Shown one piece after another: positions 1 through 5,993 of a stretch of DNA of 7,551 nucleotides. Origin of the DNA: Flavobacteriaceae bacterium (GTDB taxonomy: Bacteria > Bacteroidota > Bacteroidia > Flavobacteriales > Flavobacteriaceae); assembly GCA_023301205.1 (NCBI GenBank), contig JALZVC010000117.1, positions 1 through 7,551 on the forward strand, in the 5' to 3' direction. Within the stretch, counting starts at the first letter, position 1; the number at the start of each line of letters is the position of its first letter. A program made the position numbers and the translations under genes. Below the pieces are notes generated by a model, which was not told where the DNA came from, ran no database searches, and saw only the letters and a program-made list of their open reading frames with translations.

Positions 1-1
1 T

Positions 2-319
2 GGGAAAGACTTACTGTTTTATGATCGCGGAATGCCAGATATCACGTCATATATGGATTATACAGGTGCTTTATATCCGCATGATTTTGCAGAAACAATT
101 TCTTCCAGCACATACGATCTTGTTTTTTTATTACCACCCTGGAAAGAAATACACATAAAAGACAATCAGCGATACGAGTCTTTTGACCAAGGTGAACGCA
201 TATACCACTACTTAAAAAAAGGGTATAAACAATTTGGTTATAAGGTAATTGAAGTTCCTTTTGACACTTTAGAAGCCCGCAGCAATTTTATACTAAAAAC
301 GATTAAACACAATTTTTGA
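2..319 (+). CDS. AAA-type ATPase (AAA_28/NadR-like), 3' part only
   Basis: The reading frame is open from base 2, so the true start and the Walker A loop lie left of the window; 105 residues remain. The visible part begins GKDLLFYDRGMPDITSYMDY. A hydrophobic strand followed by Y/F-DRG-x-PD-x-x-x-Y is what I know from AAA_28-type small ATPases of Bacteroidota. A PPWKEI segment and a later NQRYESF segment fit the substrate/lid region of such P-loop proteins, and the C-terminus (GYKVIEVPFDTLEARSNFIL) fits the end of this family. The substrate is unknown; a nucleoside or nucleotide kinase role is conceivable but unsupported. Its stop codon TGA (317-319) overlaps the TTG start of recQ, so the two genes are very likely cotranscribed. 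I recognise the family, not the function. Confidence 0.75.
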   Translation, partial: GKDLLFYDRGMPDITSYMDYTGALYPHDFAETISSSTYDLVFLLPPWKEIHIKDNQRYESFDQGERIYHYLKKGYKQFGYKVIEVPFDTLEARSNFILKTIKHNF

Positions 320-2214
320 AAAGTCCAAATCACATATTAAAAGAGTATTGGGGTTTTGAGTCTTTTAGACCCATGCAACTTGATATTATTGAATCTTTAA
401 TAAACGGAAGAGATACTGTTGCCTTGCTGCCTACGGGTGGTGGTAAATCAATTTGTTTTCAAGTACCCGCATTAGCACTTGACGGCATTTGTATTGTTAT
501 CTCTCCGCTGGTTGCTTTAATGAATGACCAGGTCACTGGCCTTAAGGAAAAGGGAATAAAGGCCTTATCTATTACTGGAGGTTTATCTTACGCAAATCTA
601 ATGACGACTTTAGAAAATGCGATTCACGGTAATTATAAGTTTTTGTATCTCTCGCCAGAACGTTTGCAGCAAGAAGTGGTACAAAATGCGATCAAACAAA
701 TGCCTGTCAATATCATAGCAGTAGATGAGGCGCATTGCATATCGCAGTGGGGAAATGATTTTAGACCTGCCTATAAAAACATTACTTTTTTAAGAGATTT
801 AAAGCCATTAGCGCCTGTTATTGCCTTGACTGCTACAGCTACTCCAAAAGTATTAGAAGATACCGTTGCGTCTTTAAAAATGGAGCTACCAGCTATATTT
901 AAAAAATCTTTTGTTAGAAATAATCTTGCTTATCAAGTAGTAGAGGAAGACGATAAATTATATCGCATAGCTCAACTCTTAAAAAACAACACTGGAAACG
1001 TAATTATCTATATACGAAACAGAAAAGGAACATTCCAGCTTAGTGAGGAGTTAAACATTTTAGGCTTTAAAAGTCAGTTTTTTCACGGCGGCTTAACTCC
1101 CCAAGAGAAAAAGAAACGTTTAAAGGATTGGAAAGCAGAAATCACTCCTATAATGGTGGCGACAAATGCTTTTGGTATGGGAATAGACCATCCTAATGTT
1201 AGGTTTGTGATACATACTCAGTTAACAGAAAGTCTAGAAAGTTATTTTCAAGAAGCCGGCAGAGCTGGAAGAGATGGTAATTATGCCCAAGCTGTACTTA
1301 TTCATAACACTTACGATAAAACGCTAGTTAAAAAACAATATGTAGATGCGCTGGCCACCGTGGCAGATTTAAAACACATTTATAAAAGGTTAAATAATTA
1401 TTTTCAAATCTCTTATGGTGAGGGAGACTTTACAAAACATAATTTTGAGTTCTCAGCGTTTTGCAAGACTTATGTCTTAAACACTTTAGTTACCTATAAT
1501 GGGCTTCAATCGCTTGATAGATTAGGTGTATTACAATTATCGAAGGAGTTTGGTCGTAAATCAACATTACATTTTACTGCTCACAATGATGTGGTCTTAG
1601 ATTATTTTGCGGGTAATCCTCTAGTATCAGTAATTGGAAAAACCATACTACGTATTTATGGAGGTGTGTTTGATTCTCCCACACAAATAAATCTTGATTT
1701 TGTGCAGTCTAAAACAGGCCAATCTATTCCTGTTATTGAAAAAACCTTGCAGCAAATGGAAGCACAAGGATTGTGTAAATTAACGTTGCAACAGACAGAT
1801 GCTTCTATTACTTTTCTTTTACCACGAGAAGATGATAAGACTATCAACATTATATCCCGAGAAGCAAAAGCATTAAATGATAAAAAGAAACAACAAGTAG
1901 CAGCGGTTCTAAGCTACGTAGAGGATACCGAGACATGTAAAAGTGTGCAATTAGTTACTTATTTTGGAGAAACAACTGCAAGCGCTTGCAGTGTTTGTTC
2001 TGTGTGTACTAATCAAAAAACAGTAACTCCAAAAAAAGAATTATTATTGATTAGAAATGCCATTTTAAATGAGCTAGAACATGCTAATAAATCATCTAGA
2101 GAACTCACAGAAAGCCTTACTTTTGCGGAGTCTAAAGTACTACACGTTTTGCGTTTGTTATCAGATCAAGGCAGTATAGCCATTGATGCGCGTAATACGT
2201 ATTATAAGGTGTAG
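316..2214 (+). CDS. recQ: RecQ-family ATP-dependent DNA helicase (short type, no HRDC)
   Basis: This is a 632-residue superfamily 2 3'-5' DNA helicase used in recombination and fork repair. Visible motifs are the Q-motif YWGFESFRPMQ (11-21), Walker A TGGGKS (40-45), DEAH (137-140) running into the aromatic-rich loop CISQWGNDFRPAY (141-153), motif III TATAT (172-176), motif V with FGMGID, and motif VI QEAGRAGRDG (312-321). Four zinc-type cysteines are at C541, C558, C561 and C564. Their C-x16-C-x2-C-x2-C spacing equals that of E. coli RecQ, but they sit about 229 residues after motif VI, against roughly 60 in E. coli. The last ~55 residues look like a winged helix, and no HRDC domain follows. 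The start is TTG: an in-frame TAA at 304-306 rules out anything upstream, and the first internal ATG (M20) would destroy the Q-motif. It overlaps the preceding gene by 4 bp (TTGA), suggesting translational coupling. Confidence 0.93.
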   Translation: MKSPNHILKEYWGFESFRPMQLDIIESLINGRDTVALLPTGGGKSICFQVPALALDGICIVISPLVALMNDQVTGLKEKGIKALSITGGLSYANLMTTLENAIHGNYKFLYLSPERLQQEVVQNAIKQMPVNIIAVDEAHCISQWGNDFRPAYKNITFLRDLKPLAPVIALTATATPKVLEDTVASLKMELPAIFKKSFVRNNLAYQVVEEDDKLYRIAQLLKNNTGNVIIYIRNRKGTFQLSEELNILGFKSQFFHGGLTPQEKKKRLKDWKAEITPIMVATNAFGMGIDHPNVRFVIHTQLTESLESYFQEAGRAGRDGNYAQAVLIHNTYDKTLVKKQYVDALATVADLKHIYKRLNNYFQISYGEGDFTKHNFEFSAFCKTYVLNTLVTYNGLQSLDRLGVLQLSKEFGRKSTLHFTAHNDVVLDYFAGNPLVSVIGKTILRIYGGVFDSPTQINLDFVQSKTGQSIPVIEKTLQQMEAQGLCKLTLQQTDASITFLLPREDDKTINIISREAKALNDKKKQQVAAVLSYVEDTETCKSVQLVTYFGETTASACSVCSVCTNQKTVTPKKELLLIRNAILNELEHANKSSRELTESLTFAESKVLHVLRLLSDQGSIAIDARNTYYKV

Positions 2215-2220
2215 AAAATA

Positions 2221-2260
2221 GACTTTGTATTCTCTGTGCCTTTGTGGCGCTTTGATTAAC
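2221..2260. repeat. Degenerate CTTTG-periodic intergenic repeat
   Basis: Just after the recQ stop the core CTTTG/CTCTG recurs at 2223, 2232, 2240 and 2250, giving an imperfect period of 8-10 bp. On the other strand this reads as CACAAAGG-CACAGAGA-like units. From memory, such CACAAAG-type strings are common in intergenic DNA of Bacteroidota. Only the local periodicity is visible here; that this is a dispersed family is inference. Confidence 0.45.
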
Positions 2261-2261
2261 G

Positions 2262-2279
2262 TCCCGATAGCTATCGGGA
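2262..2279. repeat. Perfect 18-bp palindrome flanked by 8-bp direct repeats
   Basis: TCCCGATAGCTATCGGGA is its own reverse complement over 18 bp. Identical GATTAACG copies lie at 2254-2261 and 2283-2290, directly bracketing the palindrome plus three Gs. I recall the same or a very similar palindrome recurring in Flavobacteriaceae intergenic regions, so a dispersed repeat is likelier than a dedicated operator. It could also form a hairpin at the 3' end of recQ mRNA, but no T-tract follows, so a normal intrinsic terminator is not supported. Confidence 0.75.
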
Positions 2280-2330
2280 GGGGATTAACGATTGTTGAAT
2301 TAAAAAATATCGAAGTTTAAAAGTGAAATT

Positions 2331-2361
2331 CTCTGAGGCAAGCCTCGGGGTATTAAACCCT
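2331..2361. repeat. Two overlapping, mutually exclusive hairpins upstream of fmt
   Basis: Hairpin 1 (2331-2350) pairs CTCTGAGGC with GCCTCGGGG around AA, nine pairs including two G-U. Hairpin 2 pairs GGGT (2348-2351) with ACCC (2357-2360) around ATTAA. Both use the G run at 2347-2350, so they cannot form together. No T-tract follows. The block may be another intergenic repeat unit. Structures were assigned by eye. Confidence 0.45.
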
Positions 2362-2479
2362 CAAAGAATAAATACATAATAATCTACGATTAAATTTAAC
2401 AAGCAACGATCGGTGAAGACGTAATTTAATATGAGGTACTGCGTATCGCAGATAGCCTAAAGTATAAAGCTATAAAAAC

Positions 2480-3430
2480 ATGAATAAAGAATTAAGAATT
2501 GTCTTTTTAGGAACCCCAGATTTTGCTGTGGGAATTCTAAAATCACTAATTGAAGCAAAGCATACTATTGTAGGGGTAATTACTGCTCCAGACAGACCTG
2601 CAGGACGTGGTAGAAAATTAAGGCCATCGGCAGTAAAAGAATATGCTGTCTCACAGAATTTACCAGTTTTACAACCTACTAACTTAAAAAGCAAAGATTT
2701 TCTTGCAGATTTAAAAGCGCTAAATGCTAACCTAAATATTATAGTAGCGTTTAGAATGTTGCCAAAAGTAGTTTGGGCTATGCCAGAATATGGTACATTT
2801 AATCTACATGCTTCCCTGCTGCCGCAATATAGAGGTGCTGCTCCTATCAATTGGGTTATTATTAATGGAGAGAAAGAAACTGGCGTAACCACCTTCTTTA
2901 TAGACGAGAAAATAGATACAGGCGCTATTTTACTGAAATCTTCTGTTGCTATCAAAAAAGATGAGACCGTTGGTACTCTTCACGATACCTTAATGATGTT
3001 GGGTAGTGACCTTGTTTTAAATACGGTTGATACAATTGCTGCTGGTGATGTGGAGATATTTCCGCAGCCATTAAAAGGTGAACTAAAAGACGCCCCTAAG
3101 TTAACGCCAGAAAACATGCGTATCGACTGGTCACAACCTGGTGATAAAATAGAAGCATTAATAAGAGGTCTGTCTCCTTACCCAGTAGCTTGGTGCGAAT
3201 TAATAAACGAAAATGAAGTAGCTAAGGTAAAGATTTACAACGCTGTTTTTGAAGCTGAACCTCACAGAAAAGCCAATGGTCATATTATTACAACTAAAAA
3301 AGCTATGAAAGTATCTGTATCAAACGGTTACCTATATATTAAGGAAATGCAATTGCCTGGAAAGCGAAAAATGGACATCGTTTCATTATTAAATGGCAAT
3401 ATTTTTTCTGACAATGCAAAAATGTCGTGA
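2480..3430 (+). CDS. fmt: Methionyl-tRNA formyltransferase
   Basis: Fmt transfers a formyl group from 10-formyl-tetrahydrofolate to the amino group of methionyl-initiator tRNA in the cytosol. At 316 residues the length is normal. The N-terminal formyltransferase domain starts with the family signature FLGTPDFAVGIL and continues with TAPDRPAGRGRKL. The catalytic region reads FNLHASLLPQYRGAAPINW, with N108 and H110, and D146 follows in KIDTGAILL. The N-x-H spacing and the 36-residue gap from H110 to D146 match the N106/H108/D144 triad of E. coli Fmt. Residues from about 205 on (GELKDAPKLTPENMRIDW) are the C-terminal tRNA-contact domain, somewhat divergent. The ATG start follows an A-rich leader (TAAAAAC) with no Shine-Dalgarno site, usual for Bacteroidota. 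I see no TAnnTTTG element in the 265-bp spacer, so its promoter is unclear. Confidence 0.96.
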   Translation: MNKELRIVFLGTPDFAVGILKSLIEAKHTIVGVITAPDRPAGRGRKLRPSAVKEYAVSQNLPVLQPTNLKSKDFLADLKALNANLNIIVAFRMLPKVVWAMPEYGTFNLHASLLPQYRGAAPINWVIINGEKETGVTTFFIDEKIDTGAILLKSSVAIKKDETVGTLHDTLMMLGSDLVLNTVDTIAAGDVEIFPQPLKGELKDAPKLTPENMRIDWSQPGDKIEALIRGLSPYPVAWCELINENEVAKVKIYNAVFEAEPHRKANGHIITTKKAMKVSVSNGYLYIKEMQLPGKRKMDIVSLLNGNIFSDNAKMS

Positions 3431-3479
3431 ACCCTTACTAACACTGAATTCATAAAAACACTTGAAAAAACACCTTACT

Positions 3480-3508
3480 TTGTTAATAAACCTTGTAGTT
3501 ATTAACAA
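3480..3508. promoter_or_regulatory. 10-bp inverted repeat upstream of the HU promoter
   Basis: TTGTTAATAA (3480-3489) and TTATTAACAA (3499-3508) are perfect reverse complements separated by 9 bp, so the half-site centres are 19 bp apart, close to two helical turns. The repeat lies about 25 bp upstream of the putative -33 element of the HU gene and about 50 bp after the fmt stop. It could bind a dimeric regulator or act as a weak AT-rich 3'-end hairpin for fmt. There is no T-tract and the stem is poor in GC, so a terminator seems less likely. Confidence 0.5.
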
Positions 3509-3533
3509 TTCGCCGTATTTCCCCCGTCATTGC

Positions 3534-3563
3534 TTGGTTTAACGAGGATTCATCCTATATTTG
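3534..3563 (+). promoter_or_regulatory. Bacteroidota-type promoter for the HU gene
   Basis: TTG at 3534-3536 is followed after 19 bp by TATATTTG at 3556-3563, a full match to the -7 consensus TAnnTTTG with the expected spacing to the -33 TTG/TTTG element. Transcription would start near 3569, giving a leader of about 35-40 nt before the ATG at 3607. Confidence 0.75.
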
Positions 3564-3606
3564 TTTAGTAAATTAATCAATGTTTAACTCAATTTAATTC
3601 AAAATT

Positions 3607-3879
3607 ATGAACAAATCAGATTTAATCGATGCAATGGCATCAGACGCTGGAATTACTAAAGCAGCAGCTAAGAAATCATTAGAGTCTTTCTTAGGAAATG
3701 TAGAGGGATCTTTACAAAAAGGAAACAGAGTTTCTTTAGTAGGATTCGGTTCTTGGTCAGTAACTAGAAGAGCTGCAAGAGAAGGAAGAAACCCTCAAAC
3801 TGGAAAAACTATCAAGATCGCTGCAAAGAACGTAGTGAAGTTTAAAGGTGGATCAGACTTACAGAGCTCTGTAAACTAA
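3607..3879 (+). CDS. hup: HU-family DNA-binding protein
   Basis: This is a 90-residue histone-like nucleoid protein that binds and bends DNA as a dimer with little sequence preference. The N-terminal helices (MNKSDLIDAMASDAGITKAAAKKSLESFLGNVE) form the dimer body. VGFGSW (45-50) and the arm sequence GRNPQTGKTIKI (60-71) are family hallmarks, and P63 is the proline that intercalates at the arm tip in HU/IHF proteins. The length is that of classical HU, without the extra N-terminal tail of the longer Bacteroidota HU-like proteins. The gene is a single unit: its own strong promoter match upstream, an A-rich leader, and a strong terminator about 20 bp after the stop. Its frequent AGA, GGA and GCT codons would suit high expression. 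Whether it acts as a homodimer or pairs with another paralogue cannot be told from this window. Confidence 0.96.
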   Translation: MNKSDLIDAMASDAGITKAAAKKSLESFLGNVEGSLQKGNRVSLVGFGSWSVTRRAAREGRNPQTGKTIKIAAKNVVKFKGGSDLQSSVN

Positions 3880-3897
3880 TCTAAACTAAAATTCATA

Positions 3898-3928
3898 AGA
3901 AAGCCTGCTTATTTAAGCGGGCTTTTTT
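3898..3928 (+). terminator. Intrinsic terminator of the HU gene
   Basis: AAGCCTGCTT (3901-3910) pairs with AAGCGGGCTT (3915-3924) around the loop ATTT: ten pairs with one G-U, extendable by weak pairs outward. T3923-T3928 give a run of six Ts at the base. It starts about 20 bp after the HU stop. Confidence 0.92.
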
Positions 3929-3959
3929 ATGCTTAAAATTCATCTAGAGAGTGCTCGAT

Positions 3960-3990
3960 TTTGGTAATTGAAAATTAATTGTTAGTTTTA
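3960..3990 (+). promoter_or_regulatory. Probable promoter for the YqgE gene
   Basis: TTTG at 3960-3963 is followed after 19 bp by TAGTTTTA at 3983-3990, which matches TAnnTTTG except at the final base. The position fits a short leader of about 12-15 nt before the ATG at 4010. The upstream HU terminator makes a separate promoter here necessary. Confidence 0.5.
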
Positions 3991-4009
3991 GAGAACAAAC
4001 GTCAATTAA

Positions 4010-4573
4010 ATGATTTTACTAAAACCAGAAAAAGGGCATCTCCTTGTAGCCGAACCATCAATTATAGGTGATGTTTCGTTTAATAGATCTGTAGTATTAT
4101 TAGCAGAATATAATCAAGAAAATGGGTCTGTTGGTTTTATCTTAAACAAACCCCTACCCTACAAATTAAAAGATTTTGTGCCAGAAGTAAATTCTACACT
4201 TACCGTTTATAATGGAGGGCCGGTAGAGCAAGACAACCTCTATTTTATTCATACCATACCAGAACTTATACCCAACAGCGTAGAAATATCTAATGGTATC
4301 TACTGGGGAGGTGACTTTAATGCCATCGTTAAATTACTGGAAAATGATTCATTAACTGAGAAACAAATTCGTTTTTTCTTGGGCTACTCTGGTTGGGCAA
4401 ATGAGCAATTAGAAGAAGAATTATCACTCAATAGCTGGAAGGTAGTTCCTAATAAGGATAAAGACTCCATTATCATAAACTCAAAAAATGATTTTTGGAA
4501 AAAGAAAATGATCGAGTTTGGTGGAGATTATGCAATGTGGTCTAACGCTCCAGAAAATCCTAGTTATAATTAA
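4010..4573 (+). CDS. yqgE: YqgE/AlgH family protein
   Basis: This is a 187-residue protein of the YqgE/AlgH (UPF0301) family, cytosolic by sequence with no signal or membrane segment. Matching family motifs are KGHLLVAEPSI (8-18), FNRSVVLLAEY (24-34), GSVGFILNKPL (39-49), YNGGPVEQDNLYFIH (67-81), GGDF (100-103), and FFLGYSGWANEQLEEELSLNSW (122-143). The length is typical. The biochemical role is not settled; AlgH was linked to alginate regulation in Pseudomonas, which need not apply here. The gene lies behind the HU terminator and has its own putative promoter. Its TAA stop (4571-4573) directly abuts the stop of the convergent aminotransferase gene, leaving no room for a dedicated terminator between them. 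Family assignment is firm; function is unknown. Confidence 0.93.
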   Translation: MILLKPEKGHLLVAEPSIIGDVSFNRSVVLLAEYNQENGSVGFILNKPLPYKLKDFVPEVNSTLTVYNGGPVEQDNLYFIHTIPELIPNSVEISNGIYWGGDFNAIVKLLENDSLTEKQIRFFLGYSGWANEQLEEELSLNSWKVVPNKDKDSIIINSKNDFWKKKMIEFGGDYAMWSNAPENPSYN

Positions 4574-5413
4574 TTACTGGAATCGCGCTTTAGCATTCAA
4601 TTTCCCTATCAACTCTTTAGCCACCGTATTGGTATATTCTTTTTTACGGTATTTGGTTATCGGTTGTATCCCTGTAATTACGTTGGTTACAAATAACTCA
4701 TCTGCTTTTTGCAGTTCAAATGGAGAAATAGAAGCTTCTTCAATGATATAATCTGGCACTGCCGTTAAAATCGCTAAAATCTGTTTTCTAACAATACCCT
4801 TTAGGCATCCATCTGTCAATGGCGGCGTTTTTATCCGCCCGTTTTTAACTAAAAATAGATTTCCGTTAAGCGCTTCAATTACTTGTTTTTTGTCATTAAG
4901 CATTAAACAGTTTTGATACCCATTTTCTTGCGCCCAAATACTACCTACTACATTGATTACCTTATTTGTCGTCTTTAATGTAGAAAGTAATGAAGACATC
5001 ACATAATGATCTTTATAAAGCTCTACCTCATACCGGTCTTCATTTAATGTATAAAATGGAAGCTTTAATGGCTCTGAAGAAATACTGTACCCTATCGTGT
5101 TTTCTGTAGGGGTGTATTTCCCTTCAGACTCACGCCAGACCAGTAACTTAACCCGATGGGTTTTAGCTTGCTCAAGGTCTATTGTTTTTACTATCTCGGC
5201 CTCAAGAAATTCTAGCGTAAATGTCTGCGGTATATCCATACGTAATATACGCATAGACGCCATTAGCCTAAAATAATGATCTTCCCAGAATAGTATTTTT
5301 CTTGCTGAAATTTTAATGGTTTCAAAAACAGCGTCGCCATATTGCATTCCTCTATTAGAAATTGCAATAGAAGCTTCGTTATTTTTAACTAAAGTACCGT
5401 TGAGATTGATCAT
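4574..5413 (-). CDS. Fold-type IV PLP aminotransferase (PabC/BCAT/D-AAT superfamily)
   Basis: This 279-residue PLP enzyme has the class IV aminotransferase fold. The start MINLNGTLV followed by NRGMQYGDAVFETIK (20-34) is the typical N-terminal signature of the family. K147 in STLKTTNK is the likely Schiff-base lysine. E180 in VIEALNGNLF fits the glutamate that contacts the PLP ring nitrogen. TPPLTDGCLKGIVR (196-209) is the conserved phosphate-cup segment. The family includes 4-amino-4-deoxychorismate lyase (PabC), branched-chain and D-amino-acid aminotransferases. The overall look is closest to Bacteroidota proteins annotated as class IV aminotransferase or ADC lyase, but I cannot separate these activities by eye, so no symbol is given. 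It follows the START-like gene on the same strand after 66 bp holding a hairpin and a promoter element. Its ATG directly follows seven Ts, an unusual leader for this group. Confidence 0.9.
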   Translation of the reverse strand: MINLNGTLVKNNEASIAISNRGMQYGDAVFETIKISARKILFWEDHYFRLMASMRILRMDIPQTFTLEFLEAEIVKTIDLEQAKTHRVKLLVWRESEGKYTPTENTIGYSISSEPLKLPFYTLNEDRYEVELYKDHYVMSSLLSTLKTTNKVINVVGSIWAQENGYQNCLMLNDKKQVIEALNGNLFLVKNGRIKTPPLTDGCLKGIVRKQILAILTAVPDYIIEEASISPFELQKADELFVTNVITGIQPITKYRKKEYTNTVAKELIGKLNAKARFQ

Positions 5414-5444
5414 AAAAAAACCGCCCTATTTTTGATAAGACGGT
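5414..5444 (-). terminator. Terminator-like hairpin with T7 directly before the aminotransferase ATG
   Basis: Read on the - strand, ACCGTCTTAT pairs with ATAGGGCGGT around CAAAA: ten pairs including two T-G wobbles. It is followed by seven Ts that touch the ATG at 5413. On the + strand the two wobbles become C-A mismatches and no T-tract follows, so it is oriented for - transcription. It most simply ends transcripts of the START-like gene, whose stop is about 35 bp upstream. Confidence 0.65.
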
Positions 5445-5445
5445 G

Positions 5446-5453
5446 CAAAGATA
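5446..5453 (-). promoter_or_regulatory. Promoter -7 element for the aminotransferase gene
   Basis: The - strand reads TATCTTTG, a full match to TAnnTTTG. No clear TTG/TTTG is seen 19-21 bp upstream. The predicted start, around 5440, falls inside the 5' arm of the adjacent hairpin, so transcripts made here would lack part of that arm. Confidence 0.55.
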
Positions 5454-5479
5454 AGAGTATCTTCTAAATTGTTTACACT

Positions 5480-5866
5480 TTATTTTGACCCGAGAATTTG
5501 TTTTAATTCTCCAATCATATTATCCCATAATAATTTTCCTTCTGCTACCTCATCTTCTTCAGCAAAATCTGTTATCATTAGTGACACGTCTTTGGTAATC
5601 TCGTCTACCTGAATACGAAGCTCAAAATAATAGTCTGTATCTTCATCTTCCATCCATTGAAACTTGATACGTTCTTTATTTTTCTTTGTAATCAACTTTG
5701 CTTTTTCTTCGCTTCCCTCCCAGATAAATGTAAAAAATTCTCCTCGAGAATTCACATTATCTGCATACCATTCACTTATCCCAGAGGGTGTAGAAATGTA
5801 GTTATAAAGCATCGCAGGCGATGCTTGAATCACGAACTCCATTTCATATTTAATCTTGTCTTCCAT
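5480..5866 (-). CDS. START-like (SRPBCC superfamily) domain protein
   Basis: This is a 128-residue cytosolic protein without signal peptide. The sequence MEDKIKYEMEFVIQASPAML, then YNYISTPSGISEWYADNVN, then FTFIWEGSEEKAKL is the beginning of a START/AHSA1-like helix-grip fold. The STPSGISEWYAD stretch (26-37) is the characteristic turn and helix of this superfamily. The C-terminal helix is GKLLWDNMIGELKQILGSK (110-128), and the middle is rich in acidic residues (MEDEDTDYY, FAEEDE). It matches what I know as the START-like (START_2) domain proteins of Bacteroidota, about 125-130 residues long. Such folds bind hydrophobic ligands or act as chaperone cofactors, but no ligand is evident here. It sits upstream of the aminotransferase on the same strand, separated by a probable terminator, so strict cotranscription is uncertain. 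Confidence 0.85.
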   Translation of the reverse strand: MEDKIKYEMEFVIQASPAMLYNYISTPSGISEWYADNVNSRGEFFTFIWEGSEEKAKLITKKNKERIKFQWMEDEDTDYYFELRIQVDEITKDVSLMITDFAEEDEVAEGKLLWDNMIGELKQILGSK

Positions 5867-5884
5867 TGATTGTAGTTAGATTTA

Positions 5885-5913
5885 CAAGATAAATATTCTA
5901 AATAGAAACCAAA
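5885..5913 (-). promoter_or_regulatory. Possible weak promoter of the START-like gene
   Basis: On the - strand TTTG (5913-5910) precedes TATCTTG (5891-5885) by 18 bp. The -7 part lacks one T compared with TAnnTTTG and the spacing is one short. The location about 20 bp before the ATG is right. Weak by-eye evidence. Confidence 0.3.
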
Positions 5914-5938
5914 AGAAAGCGCTACAATTTTTTTCAAG

Positions 5939-5959
5939 AAAAAACCAACACACTGGTCT
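5939..5959 (-). terminator. Weak candidate terminator after the thioredoxin lipoprotein gene
   Basis: On the - strand AGACCA pairs with TGGTTT around GTGTGT, six pairs with one G-T, and the T run continues for three more bases. It lies about 35 bp after the stop of the upstream gene. The 10-bp palindrome GTCTTAAGAC (5956-5965) partly overlaps it. The stem is short, so the call is tentative. Confidence 0.35.
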
Positions 5960-5993
5960 TAAGACAGAACGAAGTTAGCTATAGAATCTCTGC

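Noticed and set aside
1656..1850. 64-codon - strand frame inside recQ
   Set aside because: Antisense to a motif-complete helicase, with no supporting signals.
2439..2451. CTGCG-TAT-CGCAG hairpin shortly before fmt
   Set aside because: A 5-bp stem with a 3-base loop and no T-tract or position that would block the start; not enough to claim a function.
2470..2955. 161-codon open frame on the - strand inside fmt
   Set aside because: It lies wholly antisense to a gene with intact family motifs; the translation shows no recognisable domain.
4518..4751. 77-codon + strand frame bridging the yqgE/aminotransferase junction
   Set aside because: It overlaps two well-supported genes and its product resembles no family; it is a by-product of their sequence.
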